Assembly (NCBI RefSeq): GCF_900582625.1 | Contig: NZ_UTIQ01000241.1 | Coordinates: 979,661-1,043,660, forward strand | Reading direction: 5' to 3' | From: Pseudomonas viridiflava | Lineage (GTDB): Bacteria; Pseudomonadota; Gammaproteobacteria; Pseudomonadales; Pseudomonadaceae | Length of the DNA stretch: 64,000 nt | Shown: piece by piece, positions 17,166-26,530 of the stretch | How positions within the stretch are numbered: the stretch's first letter is position 1 | Layout: each line of letters opens with the position of its first letter | Notes under the pieces: generated by a model | Seen by the model: only the letters and a program-made list of their open reading frames with translations | Database searches by the model: none | Told to the model about the DNA's origin: nothing | Program-made: the position numbers and the translations under genes

Positions 17166-17204
17166 AAAAAAACGCCCCCGGTCTCGCGACCGGGGGCGTT
17201 TTTA
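17166..17204. terminator. bidirectional intrinsic terminator, ykgJ-like / typA
   Basis: A perfect 12-bp stem (ACGCCCCCGGTC) with loop TCGC, an A run on the left and a T run on the right. It can terminate both the plus-strand ykgJ-like transcript and the minus-strand typA transcript. Confidence 0.93.
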
Positions 17205-17222
17205 TTTAGCCGAAGCTAAACC

Positions 17223-19043
17223 TTACTTGGCAGCCTTTTTAGCAGCGCGGGTGCGCTCGCCTTCGTCCAGGATCTTCTTACGAAGACGGATGGATTTTGG
17301 CGTCACTTCGCACAGCTCGTCGTCCTGGATGAATTCCAGAGCCTGTTCCAGGGTGAAACGAACCGGCGGAACCAGGGCGATGGTTTCGTCCTTGCCCGAA
17401 GCACGCATGTTGTCGAGCTTCTTGCCTTTGGTTGGGTTCACGCCCAGGTCGTTGTCACGGCTGTTCAGACCAACGATCTGACCGTTGTAGATGTCCTGAC
17501 CGTGCTCAACGAACAGCTTGCCGCGCGCTTGCAGGGTTTCCAGGGAGTAGGTCAGTGCCTTGCCGGTTTCAACCGAAACCAGTACGCCGTTCTGACGGCC
17601 AGACATGTGGCCCGACTTCATCACGTCGTAACGGTCGAAGATCGAGGTCAGGATGCCGGCGCCGTTGGTGAGGGTCAGGAACTGGTTACGGAAACCGATC
17701 AGACCACGGGCTGGAATGTTGTATTCCAGACGTACACGGCCTTTGCCATCCGGGGACATGTTGGTCAGGTCGCCTTTACGCAGACCCATCTCTTCCATGA
17801 CCTTGCCCTGCGATTCTTCAGGGATGTCGATGGTGACGTTTTCGAACGGTTCGTTCTTCACGCCATCAACCACACGGATGATTACTTCCGGACGGCCTAC
17901 GCCCATTTCAAAACCTTCGCGACGCATGGTTTCGATCAGTACGGACAAGTGCAGCTCGCCACGGCCCGATACTTTGAAACGGTCAGCCGAGTCGCCTTCT
18001 TCAACGCGCAGGGCCACGTTGTACAGCAGCTCTTTGTCCAGACGCTCTTTGATGTTGCGGCTGGTAACGAACTTGCCTTCTTTACCGCAGAACGGCGAGT
18101 CGTTTACCTGGAAGGTCATCGAAACGGTCGGCTCGTCAACGGTCAACGGCTTCATGGCTTCAACGTTGTTCACGTCGCACAGGGTGTCGGAGATGAACAG
18201 CTGGTCCATACCGCTGATGCAAACGATGTCGCCAGCGGCGGCTTCTTCTACGTCAACGCGGTGCAGGCCGTGGTGACCCATCAGCTTGAGGATACGACCG
18301 TTACGGCGCTTGCCGTCGGCATCGATGGCCACAACCGGGGTGTTCGGCTTGACGCGACCACGGGCGATACGGCCAACGCCGATAATGCCGAGGAAGCTGT
18401 TGTAGTCCAGTGCCGAGATTTGCATCTGAAACGGACCGTCGCGGTCAACGGCTGGAGCCGGAACGTTATCGACGATGGACTGGTACAGCGGGGTCATGTC
18501 TTCAGCCATGTCGGTGTGGTCGAGACCAGCAATACCGTTCAGGGCGGAGGCGTAAACCACTTTGAAGTCCAACTGTTCTTCGGTAGCACCGAGGTTGTCG
18601 AACAGGTCGAAGATTTGGTCCAGAACCCAATCCGGACGCGCGCCTGGACGGTCAACTTTGTTGATCACAACGATAGGACGCAAGCCGGCTTCGAAGGCTT
18701 TCTTGGTTACGAAGCGGGTTTGTGGCATCGGGCCGTCTTGGGCGTCGACCAGCAGCAGAACCGAGTCAACCATCGACATAACGCGCTCAACTTCGCCGCC
18801 GAAGTCGGCGTGGCCGGGGGTGTCGACGATGTTGATGTGGTAGCCGTTCCAGTTGATCGCGGTGTTCTTGGCAAGAATGGTAATGCCGCGCTCTTTTTCC
18901 TGGTCGTTGGAGTCCATCACGCGCTCGTCGTTGAGCTCGTTGCGCTCCAGGGTGCCGGATTGACGCAGGAGTTTATCAACCAGGGTGGTCTTACCATGGT
19001 CAACGTGGGCGATGATGGCGATGTTGCGTAGATTTTCGATCAC
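17223..19043 (-). CDS. typA: ribosome-associated GTPase TypA/BipA
   Basis: 606 residues from a GTG at 19043. The translation-factor GTPase motifs are intact: AHVDHGKTTLVDKLL (P-loop), DTPGHADFGGEVERV (switch II) and NKVDRPGARPDWV. EF-G-like domains III and V and the BipA-specific C-terminal domain follow, ending in a Lys-rich tail. TypA helps 50S assembly and is needed for growth under cold or stress. It lies 129 bp downstream of thiI on the same strand and ends at a strong bidirectional terminator. Confidence 0.97.
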   Translation of the reverse strand: MIENLRNIAIIAHVDHGKTTLVDKLLRQSGTLERNELNDERVMDSNDQEKERGITILAKNTAINWNGYHINIVDTPGHADFGGEVERVMSMVDSVLLLVDAQDGPMPQTRFVTKKAFEAGLRPIVVINKVDRPGARPDWVLDQIFDLFDNLGATEEQLDFKVVYASALNGIAGLDHTDMAEDMTPLYQSIVDNVPAPAVDRDGPFQMQISALDYNSFLGIIGVGRIARGRVKPNTPVVAIDADGKRRNGRILKLMGHHGLHRVDVEEAAAGDIVCISGMDQLFISDTLCDVNNVEAMKPLTVDEPTVSMTFQVNDSPFCGKEGKFVTSRNIKERLDKELLYNVALRVEEGDSADRFKVSGRGELHLSVLIETMRREGFEMGVGRPEVIIRVVDGVKNEPFENVTIDIPEESQGKVMEEMGLRKGDLTNMSPDGKGRVRLEYNIPARGLIGFRNQFLTLTNGAGILTSIFDRYDVMKSGHMSGRQNGVLVSVETGKALTYSLETLQARGKLFVEHGQDIYNGQIVGLNSRDNDLGVNPTKGKKLDNMRASGKDETIALVPPVRFTLEQALEFIQDDELCEVTPKSIRLRKKILDEGERTRAAKKAAK

Positions 19044-19172
19044 TTTTGCATCTCGATCAGAGGATTCGGTTCGCCGCTAAGTCTAGGCGGCCAGTATGAA
19101 GAATGAGTGGCTCAACTGCCCCGTCGGTCGGGGGGGCGGTGGCGGATACTGCCGCCATTCAGACCCGGCGTT

Positions 19173-20627
19173 TTATGCCGGACGATAAACGCGCACATTG
19201 GCATGCCCCTCGCTGAGCAAGTGGTGGGCATGCAGGCGGCTCATCACGCCTTTGTCGCAATACAGCAGGTACTGACGGGTAGGGTCCAGTTCCTTGTAGC
19301 GACTGTTGAGCGCGAAGAACGGCACCGCTCTTACTTCGATGCCGTCCAACTCCAGCGGCAAATCTTCCTGGGCATCCGGGTGACGGATGTCCAGCACGAT
19401 CTGCCCAGGCAAGGCTTCACTCAATTCCTCGACCTGGATGTCTTGCCCCAACTCGTCGATCACCCGATCAATCGTTACCGAACGAGCGCGCTCCAGGGCA
19501 CGCTCGAATACGGTCATGTCGATCTGGGCTTCTTCGTAAACGACGCGGTCAGGTTTTGCGCGGGTGGTCGGGTTTACCGAAATCACGCCGCAGTATTCAG
19601 GCATGTGCTTGGCGAAATCGGCGGTGCCGATGGCCTCGGCCATGTTGATGATGTCTTGCTTGTGGCTGGCAATCAGCGGGCGAATCACCAACTTGTCGGT
19701 GGCACGGTCGATGACCGAGAGGTTCGGCAGCGTCTGGCTGGAAACCTGGGAAATGGCCTCGCCGGTAACCAGTGCGTCGATATCCAGACCATCCGCAATT
19801 CGGCTGGCGGCCCGCAGCATCATGCGCTTGAGCACGACGCCCATGTGGGCGTTGTCGACCTTGCCGAGAATTTCGCCGAGCACTTCTTCAAACGGCACGC
19901 TGATAAACAGCACGCGGTGCGAACTGGCGTATTGGCTCCACAGATAGTGGGCCACTTCCATCACGCCCAGCTCGTGGGCACGGCCGCCAAGGTTGAAGAA
20001 ACAGAAGTGGCTGATCATGCCGCGACGAATCATTTGATACGCGGCCACGGTGGAGTCGAAGCCGCCGGACATCAGCACCAGCGTCTGCTCGATGGCGCCA
20101 AGCGGGTAGCCGCCCAGGCCTTCGTGCTGGCTGTGGATGATATAGAGAAGCTGATTGCGGATTTCCATACGCACCAGCAGCTCGGGATCTTTCAGCGAGA
20201 TACCGGCAGCGCCGCACTGGCGACGCAATTGGCTGCCGACATAACGCTCGACGTCCATCGAACTGAAGCTGTGCTTGCCGGCGCGCTTGCAGCGCACGGC
20301 GAATACTTTGCCGGCCAGCTGATCGCCGAAGTGGGCTTTGCATTTTTCGACCATGTCGTCGAAATCGCCCAGCGGGTATTCGTTCACTTCCAGGAACTGA
20401 CCGATGCCGGAGATGCGCCCGAGGCGCTGTTTCAGCTCGGCCAGAACTCTGGGCTCGGTGAGACTGGTCTCGACGTCAATGTTGTCCCACACGCCGTCCA
20501 CCACGAGATTCGGATCCAGGTCACGCATCACCGCACGAATATTCTTCGTGAGCTGGCGGATGAAGCGCGTGCGCACCGGCCGGCTTTTTATGGTGATCTC
20601 GGGGAAGACTTTGACGATAAGTTTCAT
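19173..20627 (-). CDS. thiI: tRNA 4-thiouridine synthetase ThiI with rhodanese domain
   Basis: 484 residues. THUMP domain at the N-terminus (about 60-165), PP-loop ATP pyrophosphatase motif MSGGFDSTVAAY, and a C-terminal rhodanese domain with its Cys in LLYCDKGVMS. ThiI makes s4U8 in tRNA, taking sulfur from IscS, and in enterobacteria also serves thiazole synthesis. The rhodanese domain marks the long form of the enzyme. Transcribed away from glnA; the 331-bp gap to glnA holds the glnA control sites. Confidence 0.96.
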   Translation of the reverse strand: MKLIVKVFPEITIKSRPVRTRFIRQLTKNIRAVMRDLDPNLVVDGVWDNIDVETSLTEPRVLAELKQRLGRISGIGQFLEVNEYPLGDFDDMVEKCKAHFGDQLAGKVFAVRCKRAGKHSFSSMDVERYVGSQLRRQCGAAGISLKDPELLVRMEIRNQLLYIIHSQHEGLGGYPLGAIEQTLVLMSGGFDSTVAAYQMIRRGMISHFCFFNLGGRAHELGVMEVAHYLWSQYASSHRVLFISVPFEEVLGEILGKVDNAHMGVVLKRMMLRAASRIADGLDIDALVTGEAISQVSSQTLPNLSVIDRATDKLVIRPLIASHKQDIINMAEAIGTADFAKHMPEYCGVISVNPTTRAKPDRVVYEEAQIDMTVFERALERARSVTIDRVIDELGQDIQVEELSEALPGQIVLDIRHPDAQEDLPLELDGIEVRAVPFFALNSRYKELDPTRQYLLYCDKGVMSRLHAHHLLSEGHANVRVYRPA

Positions 20628-20724
20628 GAAAACAGCGCGCGCGAGCCTGGCCTAAATTAGGGGGCGCGGATTATAGCGGAAATTGCTCAAGGTTTAACCA
20701 GGCAATGCGTAGAAAGATCCGGCG

Positions 20725-20741
20725 CGCACCAAAATGCATCA
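20725..20741 (+). promoter_or_regulatory. NtrC-binding site 1 of glnA
   Basis: CGCACCAAAATGCATCA agrees at 13 of 17 positions with the NtrC box TGCACCAAAATGGTGCA. Its centre is about 138 bp upstream of the predicted sigma-54 start of glnA, much as in the E. coli glnA enhancer. Confidence 0.75.
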
Positions 20742-20755
20742 CGGCATTTACTGAG

Positions 20756-20772
20756 AGAATCATTTTGGTGCG
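20756..20772 (+). promoter_or_regulatory. NtrC-binding site 2 of glnA
   Basis: The right half TTTTGGTGCG matches the NtrC half-site. The centre is 31 bp (three helical turns) from site 1 and about 107 bp upstream of the predicted start. The left half is poor. Confidence 0.65.
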
Positions 20773-20844
20773 TTGCGCCTCGTTCTTTTCACGCGCAGCC
20801 CCCGCAGCGCCTGACTTTCGAGCAACAAACCCACTTCGGGGCAC

Positions 20845-20859
20845 TGGCATGCAATTTGC
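20845..20859 (+). promoter_or_regulatory. sigma-54 promoter of glnA
   Basis: TGGCATGCAATTTGC fits the -24/-12 consensus TGGCACG-N4-TTGC with one mismatch and correct GG-to-GC spacing. It predicts a start near 20871 and an 88-nt leader. With the two NtrC boxes it shows nitrogen-limited control of glnA. Confidence 0.9.
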
Positions 20860-20958
20860 TCCCTTGTGAGGCAGGTTGCCCTGGCGGACTATGCCGCCCG
20901 GCTTCACCGTTTTATTTGGGGCTAAAAAATCACAACGCCCCACCATCTGGAGGACACC

Positions 20959-22365
20959 ATGTCGAAGGCGCTTCAACTAATCAAAGATCACGACGTGAAG
21001 TGGGTTGACCTGCGCTTCACCGATACCAAAGGCAAGCAGCACCACGTGACCATGCCGGCCCGTGACGCCCTTGACGACGAATTCTTCGAAGTCGGCAAAA
21101 TGTTCGACGGTTCCTCGATCCATGGCTGGAAAGGCATCGAAGCCTCCGACATGATCCTGCTGCCAGTAGACAGCACTGCCGTTCTCGACCCGTTCACCGA
21201 AGAGCCGACCCTGATTCTGGTCTGCAACATCATCGAACCGTCGACCATGCAAGGCTACGACCGTGACCCGCGCTCCATCGCTGCTCGCGCTGAGGAATAC
21301 CTCAAGTCGACCGGCATTGGCGACACCGTATTCGTAGGCCCGGAGCCTGAGTTCTTCGTATTCGACGAAGTTAAATTCAAGTCCGACATTTCCGGCTCGA
21401 TGTTCAAAATCATCTCTGAACAAGCGTCCTGGAACACCGACAGCGACTTCGAAACCGGCAACAAAGGCCACCGCCCAGGCGTCAAAGGCGGCTACTTCCC
21501 GGTTCCACCAGTCGACCACGACCACGAAATCCGTACTGCCATGTGTAATGCCATGGAAGAAATGGGCCTGGTCATCGAAGTTCACCACCACGAAGTGGCG
21601 ACTGCCGGCCAGAACGAAATCGGCGTGAAGTTCAACACCCTGGTTGCCAAGGCTGACGAAGTTCAAACCCTGAAGTACTGCGTACACAACGTGGCCGATG
21701 CCTACGGCAAAACCGCGACCTTCATGCCTAAGCCTCTGTACGGCGACAACGGCTCGGGTATGCACGTACACATGTCCATCTCCAAAGATGGCAAGAACAC
21801 CTTCTCCGGCGAAGGCTATGCCGGCCTGTCCGACACCGCTCTGTACTTCATCGGCGGCATCATCAAGCACGGTAAGGCTCTGAACGGCTTCACCAACCCG
21901 TCGACCAACTCGTACAAGCGTCTGGTCCCAGGTTTCGAAGCACCGGTAATGCTGGCCTACTCGGCTCGCAACCGTTCCGCCTCCATCCGTATTCCTTACG
22001 TGTCGAGCCCGAAAGCCCGCCGTATCGAAGCACGCTTCCCGGACCCGGCTGCTAACCCGTACCTGGCGTTCGCCGCTCTGTTGATGGCTGGCCTGGACGG
22101 CATCCAGAACAAGATCCACCCTGGCGATGCTGCTGACAAAAACCTGTACGACCTGCCACCAGAAGAAGGCAAGCTGATCCCACAAGTGTGCGGCAGCCTG
22201 AAAGAAGCTCTGGAAGAACTGGACAAGGGCCGTGCGTTCTTGACCAAAGGCGGCGTGTTCAGCGACGACTTCATCGATGCCTACATCGAGCTGAAGAGCG
22301 AAGAAGAAATCAAAGTGCGCACCTTCGTGCACCCTCTGGAATACGACCTCTACTACAGCGTTTAA
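20959..22365 (+). CDS. glnA: glutamine synthetase type I (GSI-beta)
   Basis: 468 residues, preceded by a strong GGAGG. It makes glutamine from glutamate, ammonia and ATP, the main ammonia-assimilation step. Conserved signatures: KMFDGSSIHGWKGIEASD, the ATP-site stretch with HHHEVATAGQNEIG, and Tyr397 in NLYDLPPEE, the residue adenylylated by GlnE, so post-translational control is kept. Transcription from the sigma-54 promoter with NtrC sites upstream. It is followed by a strong terminator, which separates it from the DUF4124 genes and ntrBC. Confidence 0.98.
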   Translation: MSKALQLIKDHDVKWVDLRFTDTKGKQHHVTMPARDALDDEFFEVGKMFDGSSIHGWKGIEASDMILLPVDSTAVLDPFTEEPTLILVCNIIEPSTMQGYDRDPRSIAARAEEYLKSTGIGDTVFVGPEPEFFVFDEVKFKSDISGSMFKIISEQASWNTDSDFETGNKGHRPGVKGGYFPVPPVDHDHEIRTAMCNAMEEMGLVIEVHHHEVATAGQNEIGVKFNTLVAKADEVQTLKYCVHNVADAYGKTATFMPKPLYGDNGSGMHVHMSISKDGKNTFSGEGYAGLSDTALYFIGGIIKHGKALNGFTNPSTNSYKRLVPGFEAPVMLAYSARNRSASIRIPYVSSPKARRIEARFPDPAANPYLAFAALLMAGLDGIQNKIHPGDAADKNLYDLPPEEGKLIPQVCGSLKEALEELDKGRAFLTKGGVFSDDFIDAYIELKSEEEIKVRTFVHPLEYDLYYSV

Positions 22366-22414
22366 GTAGTAGCGTCCAAGCCAGACATGCCGCTTGCTTA
22401 GCGGCGTGATTGAG

Positions 22415-22441
22415 AAGGCCTCCCTCGGGAGGCCTTTTTTA
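22415..22441 (+). terminator. intrinsic terminator of glnA
   Basis: AAGGCCTCC / GGAGGCCTT stem with loop CTCG followed by T's, 50 bp after the glnA stop. Confidence 0.93.
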
Positions 22442-22536
22442 TTTTGATGTGATTAACACCCCACCCATAACGGTACGAACTTGCCAGCGCAGCGTTGCGG
22501 TGCAAGGCTTAGCACACATCCCACGAGACCCCAGCC

Positions 22537-23094
22537 ATGCGCCTGATCGTGACCTGCCTGCTCGCCGCCCTCGCCCTTCCAGCCAGCGCCGAGATTTACA
22601 AATACACCGACGCCAACGGCAATACCGTGTTCACCAACCAGCCACCGCAAGGCACCAACGCGCAGGAAGTTTCGCTGCCGCCGGTCAACACGGTGCAATC
22701 GCCTCCGCCGCCGGCCATGCCCGACAGCAGCCAGAGCGGCGCGCCCGAGGAACAGGTGTACAGCGTGGTGGAAATCACTAACGTGCCGACCGAAGATGCG
22801 CTGCGCAGCAACAACGGCAACTTCACCGTGGGCGTTCGCCTGGAACCCGCACTGCGCATTGGCGACAGCATTCAGTTGGTGCTTGACGGCCAACCCTACG
22901 GCGGCCTCACCAACAGCCTGCAATTCCCGCTGAACAATATTGAGCGCGGCGATCACACCTTGGGCGCCCAAGTGTTTAGCGGCGACCGCCTGATTCAGCA
23001 GAGCCCCACTATTTCCTTTACCGTGCAGCGCACCAGCACCAACAATCCTGCGCGCGTGGCACCGCCCAAACCGACCCCAAGGCCAGCTAACTAA
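22537..23094 (+). CDS. DUF4124 periplasmic protein (copy 1)
   Basis: 185 residues. Signal peptide (MRLIVTCLLAALALPASA) followed at once by the DUF4124 motif EIYKYTDANGNTVFTNQPPQ. Then a Pro-rich linker and a beta-rich C-terminal domain with LVLDGQPYGG and FPLNNIERGDHTL. Predicted periplasmic; function unknown. Three bases separate it from a paralogous gene, and the pair sits between glnA and ntrBC, as it commonly does in Pseudomonas. Confidence 0.87.
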   Translation: MRLIVTCLLAALALPASAEIYKYTDANGNTVFTNQPPQGTNAQEVSLPPVNTVQSPPPPAMPDSSQSGAPEEQVYSVVEITNVPTEDALRSNNGNFTVGVRLEPALRIGDSIQLVLDGQPYGGLTNSLQFPLNNIERGDHTLGAQVFSGDRLIQQSPTISFTVQRTSTNNPARVAPPKPTPRPAN

Positions 23095-23097
23095 ACC

Positions 23098-23718
23098 ATG
23101 CGATTCGCTCTGTTCTGCCTGCTGTTGCTGGGCCTGCCAGCCATGGCCGATGTGTACACCTACATCGACAGCGAAGGTAACCGGGTATTTACCGACCAGC
23201 CGCGCGCCAATGCCAAGAAGCTGGACATCGCGCCCACTAACGGCATGAACCAGACCAACCCACCCAGCGTGCGTACAGTCACGCCGGTGGCGCCTGTCGC
23301 CGAATTGCCGGCGTACCAGCTGTTGCGCATTCTGGTACCGGAGCCGGATGCGACTATCCGCGAAGGGTCGTCCGGCGATTTGATCGTCACGCTCACCAGC
23401 GACCCGGGCTTGATGGACGACCACACCTATCGCCTGCTGCTCGACGGCAACATCATCGGCGCGCCCAGCCGCAGCCCTGTGTTTCCGCTGACCAATCTGG
23501 ACCGCGGCACCCATCAGTTGGCGGCCGAAATCATCGATAGCCAGGGGCGCATCATCGAGCGCACGCCCAGCCAGCCCGTGCACATTGTGCGCACGTCGCT
23601 CGACAGCAAGCGCCGGGCAAACCCGTGCAAGAAAGACGATTACGGCGTGCGCCCGGAATGCCCGATTGGCGATAAGCCCGAAGAAGACGACGACGTCTCC
23701 ATCCTGCCGTTTTTCTAA
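23098..23718 (+). CDS. DUF4124 periplasmic protein (copy 2)
   Basis: 206 residues. Signal peptide ending in PAMA, then DVYTYIDSEGNRVFTDQP (DUF4124). The C-terminal domain repeats the layout of copy 1 (LLLDGNIIGAPSRSPVFPL, then DRGTHQLAAEIID) and ends with two Cys and an acidic tail. Tandem duplication of the neighbouring gene is the simplest origin. Role unknown; the shared beta domain could bind cell-wall or protein ligands, but nothing in the sequence fixes this. Confidence 0.87.
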   Translation: MRFALFCLLLLGLPAMADVYTYIDSEGNRVFTDQPRANAKKLDIAPTNGMNQTNPPSVRTVTPVAPVAELPAYQLLRILVPEPDATIREGSSGDLIVTLTSDPGLMDDHTYRLLLDGNIIGAPSRSPVFPLTNLDRGTHQLAAEIIDSQGRIIERTPSQPVHIVRTSLDSKRRANPCKKDDYGVRPECPIGDKPEEDDDVSILPFF

Positions 23719-23730
23719 CGCCTGAAGCAG

Positions 23731-23747
23731 AGCACCAATATGGTGCT
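23731..23747 (+). promoter_or_regulatory. perfect NtrC palindrome upstream of ntrBC
   Basis: AGCACCAATATGGTGCT is a perfect 17-bp palindrome and a full match to GCACCA-N3-TGGTGC. A second half-site, GCACCA, follows at 23755-23760. The site lies about 150 bp before the predicted ntrB transcription start, so ntrBC is probably autoregulated. Confidence 0.85.
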
Positions 23748-23864
23748 TTGTGGCGCACCAAATTCTATGCTCTCCCTGTTTTGGTTCGCACACGATAGCG
23801 GCTGGTGCAGCAAAACAAGCCAATTTCCCCATTTAGGCACGTATCGCGCGTCTTTTCGGGGCTT

Positions 23865-23880
23865 TGGTTTGCTTTTTGCA
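23865..23880 (+). promoter_or_regulatory. sigma-54-like promoter of ntrBC
   Basis: TGGTTTGCTTTTTGCA keeps the essential GG (-24) and GC (-12) with correct spacing; C, A and C at positions 4-6 of the consensus are replaced by T. Start predicted about 20 bp before the ntrB ATG. Weaker than the glnA promoter. Confidence 0.6.
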
Positions 23881-23909
23881 TTTTCAGTCCCATTCTCGGG
23901 ATCCCATAG

Positions 23910-24995
23910 ATGACCATCAACGACGCCCTGCACCGCCTGCTGCTGGACAACCTGACCACTGCGACTTTGTTGCTCAACGCGCAATTGCGCCTGGAGTACA
24001 TGAACCCCGCAGCGGAGATGCTGCTTGCCGTTAGCGGTCAACGCAGCCACGGGCAATTCATAAGCGAATTGTTCACCGAGTCGCCCGAAGCGCTGGCCTC
24101 ATTACGCCAAGCCGTCGAAGAGGCCCATCCCTTCAATAAGCGCGAAGCTGTGCTGATCGCGCTCACCGGCCAAACGCTGACGGTGGACTACGCGGTCACG
24201 CCGATCCTTAACCGGGGCGAGACCCTGTTATTACTCGAAGTGCATCCGCGTGATCGGTTGCTGCGCATCACCAAAGAAGAGGCCCAGCTGTCCAAGCAGG
24301 AAACCACCAAGATGCTGGTGCGCGGCCTGGCCCACGAAATAAAGAATCCGCTGGGCGGAATTCGCGGCGCCGCGCAACTGCTGGCGCGTGAACTGCCGGA
24401 CGAGAACCTCAAGGACTACACCAACGTCATCATCGAAGAGGCCGACCGCCTGCGTAACCTGGTCGACCGCATGCTCGGCTCGAACAAGTTGCCGTCGCTG
24501 GCGTTGACCAACGTGCATGAAGTGCTGGAGCGTGTCAGCAGCCTGGTCGAGGCGGAAAGCCAAGGCGGCATCACCTTGGTGCGCGATTACGACCCGAGCA
24601 TTCCCGACGTGTTGATCGACCGCGAGCAGATGATTCAGGCGGTGCTCAATATCGTGCGCAACGCCATGCAGGCCATCGGCGGCCAGAACGAGTTCCGCCA
24701 AGGCCGCATCCTGTTGCGCACACGCACCTTGCGGCAGTTCACCATCGCCCACACCCGACATCGCCTGGTGGCCAAAGTCGAAATCATCGACAACGGCCCC
24801 GGCATTCCCGCTGAACTTCAAGAAACCATCTTCTATCCCATGGTCAGTGGTCGTCCGGACGGTACCGGACTGGGCTTGGCTATTACCCAGAACATCATCA
24901 GTCAGCATCAGGGACTGATCGAATGCGAGAGCCACCCTGGCCATACCGTGTTTTCGATCTTTCTGCCGCTGGAACAAGGAGCTACTTCGTCATGA
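23910..24995 (+). CDS. ntrB: nitrogen regulation sensor kinase NtrB
   Basis: 361 residues, cytosolic. PAS domain in the first 115 residues, phosphoacceptor His142 in LAHEIKNPLGG, and an HATPase domain with NIVRNAMQAIG, DNGPGIP and GTGLGLAI. With the PII protein it phosphorylates or dephosphorylates NtrC according to nitrogen status. Its TGA overlaps the ntrC ATG. Also called glnL. Confidence 0.96.
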   Translation: MTINDALHRLLLDNLTTATLLLNAQLRLEYMNPAAEMLLAVSGQRSHGQFISELFTESPEALASLRQAVEEAHPFNKREAVLIALTGQTLTVDYAVTPILNRGETLLLLEVHPRDRLLRITKEEAQLSKQETTKMLVRGLAHEIKNPLGGIRGAAQLLARELPDENLKDYTNVIIEEADRLRNLVDRMLGSNKLPSLALTNVHEVLERVSSLVEAESQGGITLVRDYDPSIPDVLIDREQMIQAVLNIVRNAMQAIGGQNEFRQGRILLRTRTLRQFTIAHTRHRLVAKVEIIDNGPGIPAELQETIFYPMVSGRPDGTGLGLAITQNIISQHQGLIECESHPGHTVFSIFLPLEQGATSS

Positions 24996-26425
24996 GCCGC
25001 AGCGAAACCGTCTGGATTGTCGACGACGACCGTTCCATCCGTTGGGTACTGGAAAAAGCCCTGCAGCAAGAAGGCATGACCACCACCAGCTTTGACAGCG
25101 CTGACGGTGTGCTCACCCGCCTCACTCGCCAACAGCCGGACGTGATCATTTCGGACATTCGTATGCCCGGCGCCAGCGGCCTGGATTTGCTCGCCCGCAT
25201 ACGCGAGCTGTATCCGCGCCTTCCCGTGATCATCATGACGGCCCACTCCGACCTTGAAAGCGCGGTCGCCTCTTATCAGGGCGGCGCCTTCGAATACCTG
25301 CCCAAGCCATTTGACGTGGACGAGGCGGTTTCGCTGGTCAAGCGCGCGTTCCAGCACGCTCAGGAACAGCAAGGCCTGCACGTTCCCGTAGAACAAACCC
25401 GCACGCCGGAAATCATCGGTGAAGCGCCGGCGATGCAAGAAGTGTTTCGCGCCATCGGCCGCCTGAGCCACTCGAACATCACCGTGCTTATTAATGGTGA
25501 ATCGGGCACTGGTAAGGAATTGGTGGCGCACGCGCTGCACCGCCACAGTCCACGTGCGGCCTCGCCGTTCATCGCACTGAATATGGCGGCCATTCCGAAA
25601 GACCTGATGGAATCCGAACTCTTCGGCCATGAGAAAGGCGCGTTTACCGGCGCCGCGAACCAGCGTCGCGGCCGCTTCGAACAGGCTGATGGCGGCACGC
25701 TATTTCTGGATGAAATCGGCGATATGCCGGCTGATACGCAAACCCGCCTATTGCGCGTGCTGGCCGACGGCGAGTTCTACCGCGTGGGCGGACATACGCC
25801 GGTGAAGGTGGACGTGCGCATCATCGCCGCCACGCATCAGAATCTGGAAAACTTGGTGCAAGCTGGCAAGTTTCGCGAAGACTTGTTCCACCGCCTCAAC
25901 GTGATTCGGATTCACATCCCGCGCATGTCGGATCGTCGTGAAGACATTCCGACCCTGGCGCGCCACTTCCTCGCCCGGGCGGCGCAGGAGCTGGCAGTCG
26001 AGCCGAAGCTGCTTAAAACCGAAACTGAGGACTACCTGAAGAACCTGCCGTGGCCAGGCAACGTGCGCCAGCTGGAAAATACCTGCCGCTGGATCACGGT
26101 GATGGCGTCGGGCCGCGAGGTTCACATCGACGACCTGCCCCCGGAATTGCTCACGCAGCCCCAAGACAGTGCTCCGGCGACCAATTGGGAGCAGGCTTTG
26201 CGCCAATGGGCCGATCAGGCGCTCGCGCGCGGGCAGTCCAGCTTGCTTGATACGGCTGTGCCGACGTTCGAACGAATCATGATTGAGACTGCGCTGAAAC
26301 ACACGGCCGGACGCCGCCGCGACGCCGCCGTTTTGCTGGGCTGGGGCCGTAACACCTTGACCCGTAAGATAAAAGAGCTGGGCATGAAGATCGACGGCGG
26401 CGACGACGAGGAAGACGAGGGCTAG
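24992..26425 (+). CDS. ntrC: nitrogen regulation response regulator NtrC
   Basis: 477 residues from the ATG overlapping the ntrB stop; a longer frame from 24923 lies inside ntrB and is rejected. Receiver domain with Asp55 (IISDIRMPG), AAA+ domain with GESGTGKELVAHALH (Walker A), GAFTGA (sigma-54 contact) and GGTLFLDE (Walker B), and a Fis-type helix-turn-helix at the end (AAVLLGWGRNTLTRKIKEL). It activates sigma-54 promoters such as those of glnA and, probably, the small RNA just downstream. Also called glnG. Confidence 0.97.
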   Translation: MSRSETVWIVDDDRSIRWVLEKALQQEGMTTTSFDSADGVLTRLTRQQPDVIISDIRMPGASGLDLLARIRELYPRLPVIIMTAHSDLESAVASYQGGAFEYLPKPFDVDEAVSLVKRAFQHAQEQQGLHVPVEQTRTPEIIGEAPAMQEVFRAIGRLSHSNITVLINGESGTGKELVAHALHRHSPRAASPFIALNMAAIPKDLMESELFGHEKGAFTGAANQRRGRFEQADGGTLFLDEIGDMPADTQTRLLRVLADGEFYRVGGHTPVKVDVRIIAATHQNLENLVQAGKFREDLFHRLNVIRIHIPRMSDRREDIPTLARHFLARAAQELAVEPKLLKTETEDYLKNLPWPGNVRQLENTCRWITVMASGREVHIDDLPPELLTQPQDSAPATNWEQALRQWADQALARGQSSLLDTAVPTFERIMIETALKHTAGRRRDAAVLLGWGRNTLTRKIKELGMKIDGGDDEEDEG

Positions 26426-26451
26426 AACTTCCGGTCAATCGCCCATAGAAA

Positions 26452-26478
26452 AGCGAGCCCTGAGCTCGCTTTTTTTTG
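26452..26478 (+). terminator. intrinsic terminator of ntrBC
   Basis: AGCGAGC / GCTCGCT stem with a five-base loop and eight T's, 27 bp after the ntrC stop. It insulates ntrC from the sRNA promoter immediately downstream. Confidence 0.92.
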
Positions 26479-26503
26479 CCCAAAAACGACGTTGCAATAA
26501 AAC

Positions 26504-26519
26504 TGGCACACGCCCTGCA
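26504..26519 (+). promoter_or_regulatory. sigma-54 promoter of the NrsZ-like sRNA
   Basis: TGGCACACGCCCTGCA matches TGGCAC-N6-TTGCA except one T and has exact GG-to-GC spacing. It lies between the ntrC terminator and a minus-strand gene, pointing at no protein gene on its strand. Confidence 0.88.
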
Positions 26520-26530
26520 TAGTGTTAAGT

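Noticed and set aside
20671..20976. 101-codon minus-strand frame between thiI and glnA
   Set aside because: It runs over the NtrC sites, the sigma-54 promoter and the glnA start; no family resemblance.
22453..23832. 459-codon minus-strand frame opposite the DUF4124 genes
   Set aside because: Both plus-strand genes have signal peptides and DUF4124 motifs; the antisense product has none and would cover the NtrC palindrome.
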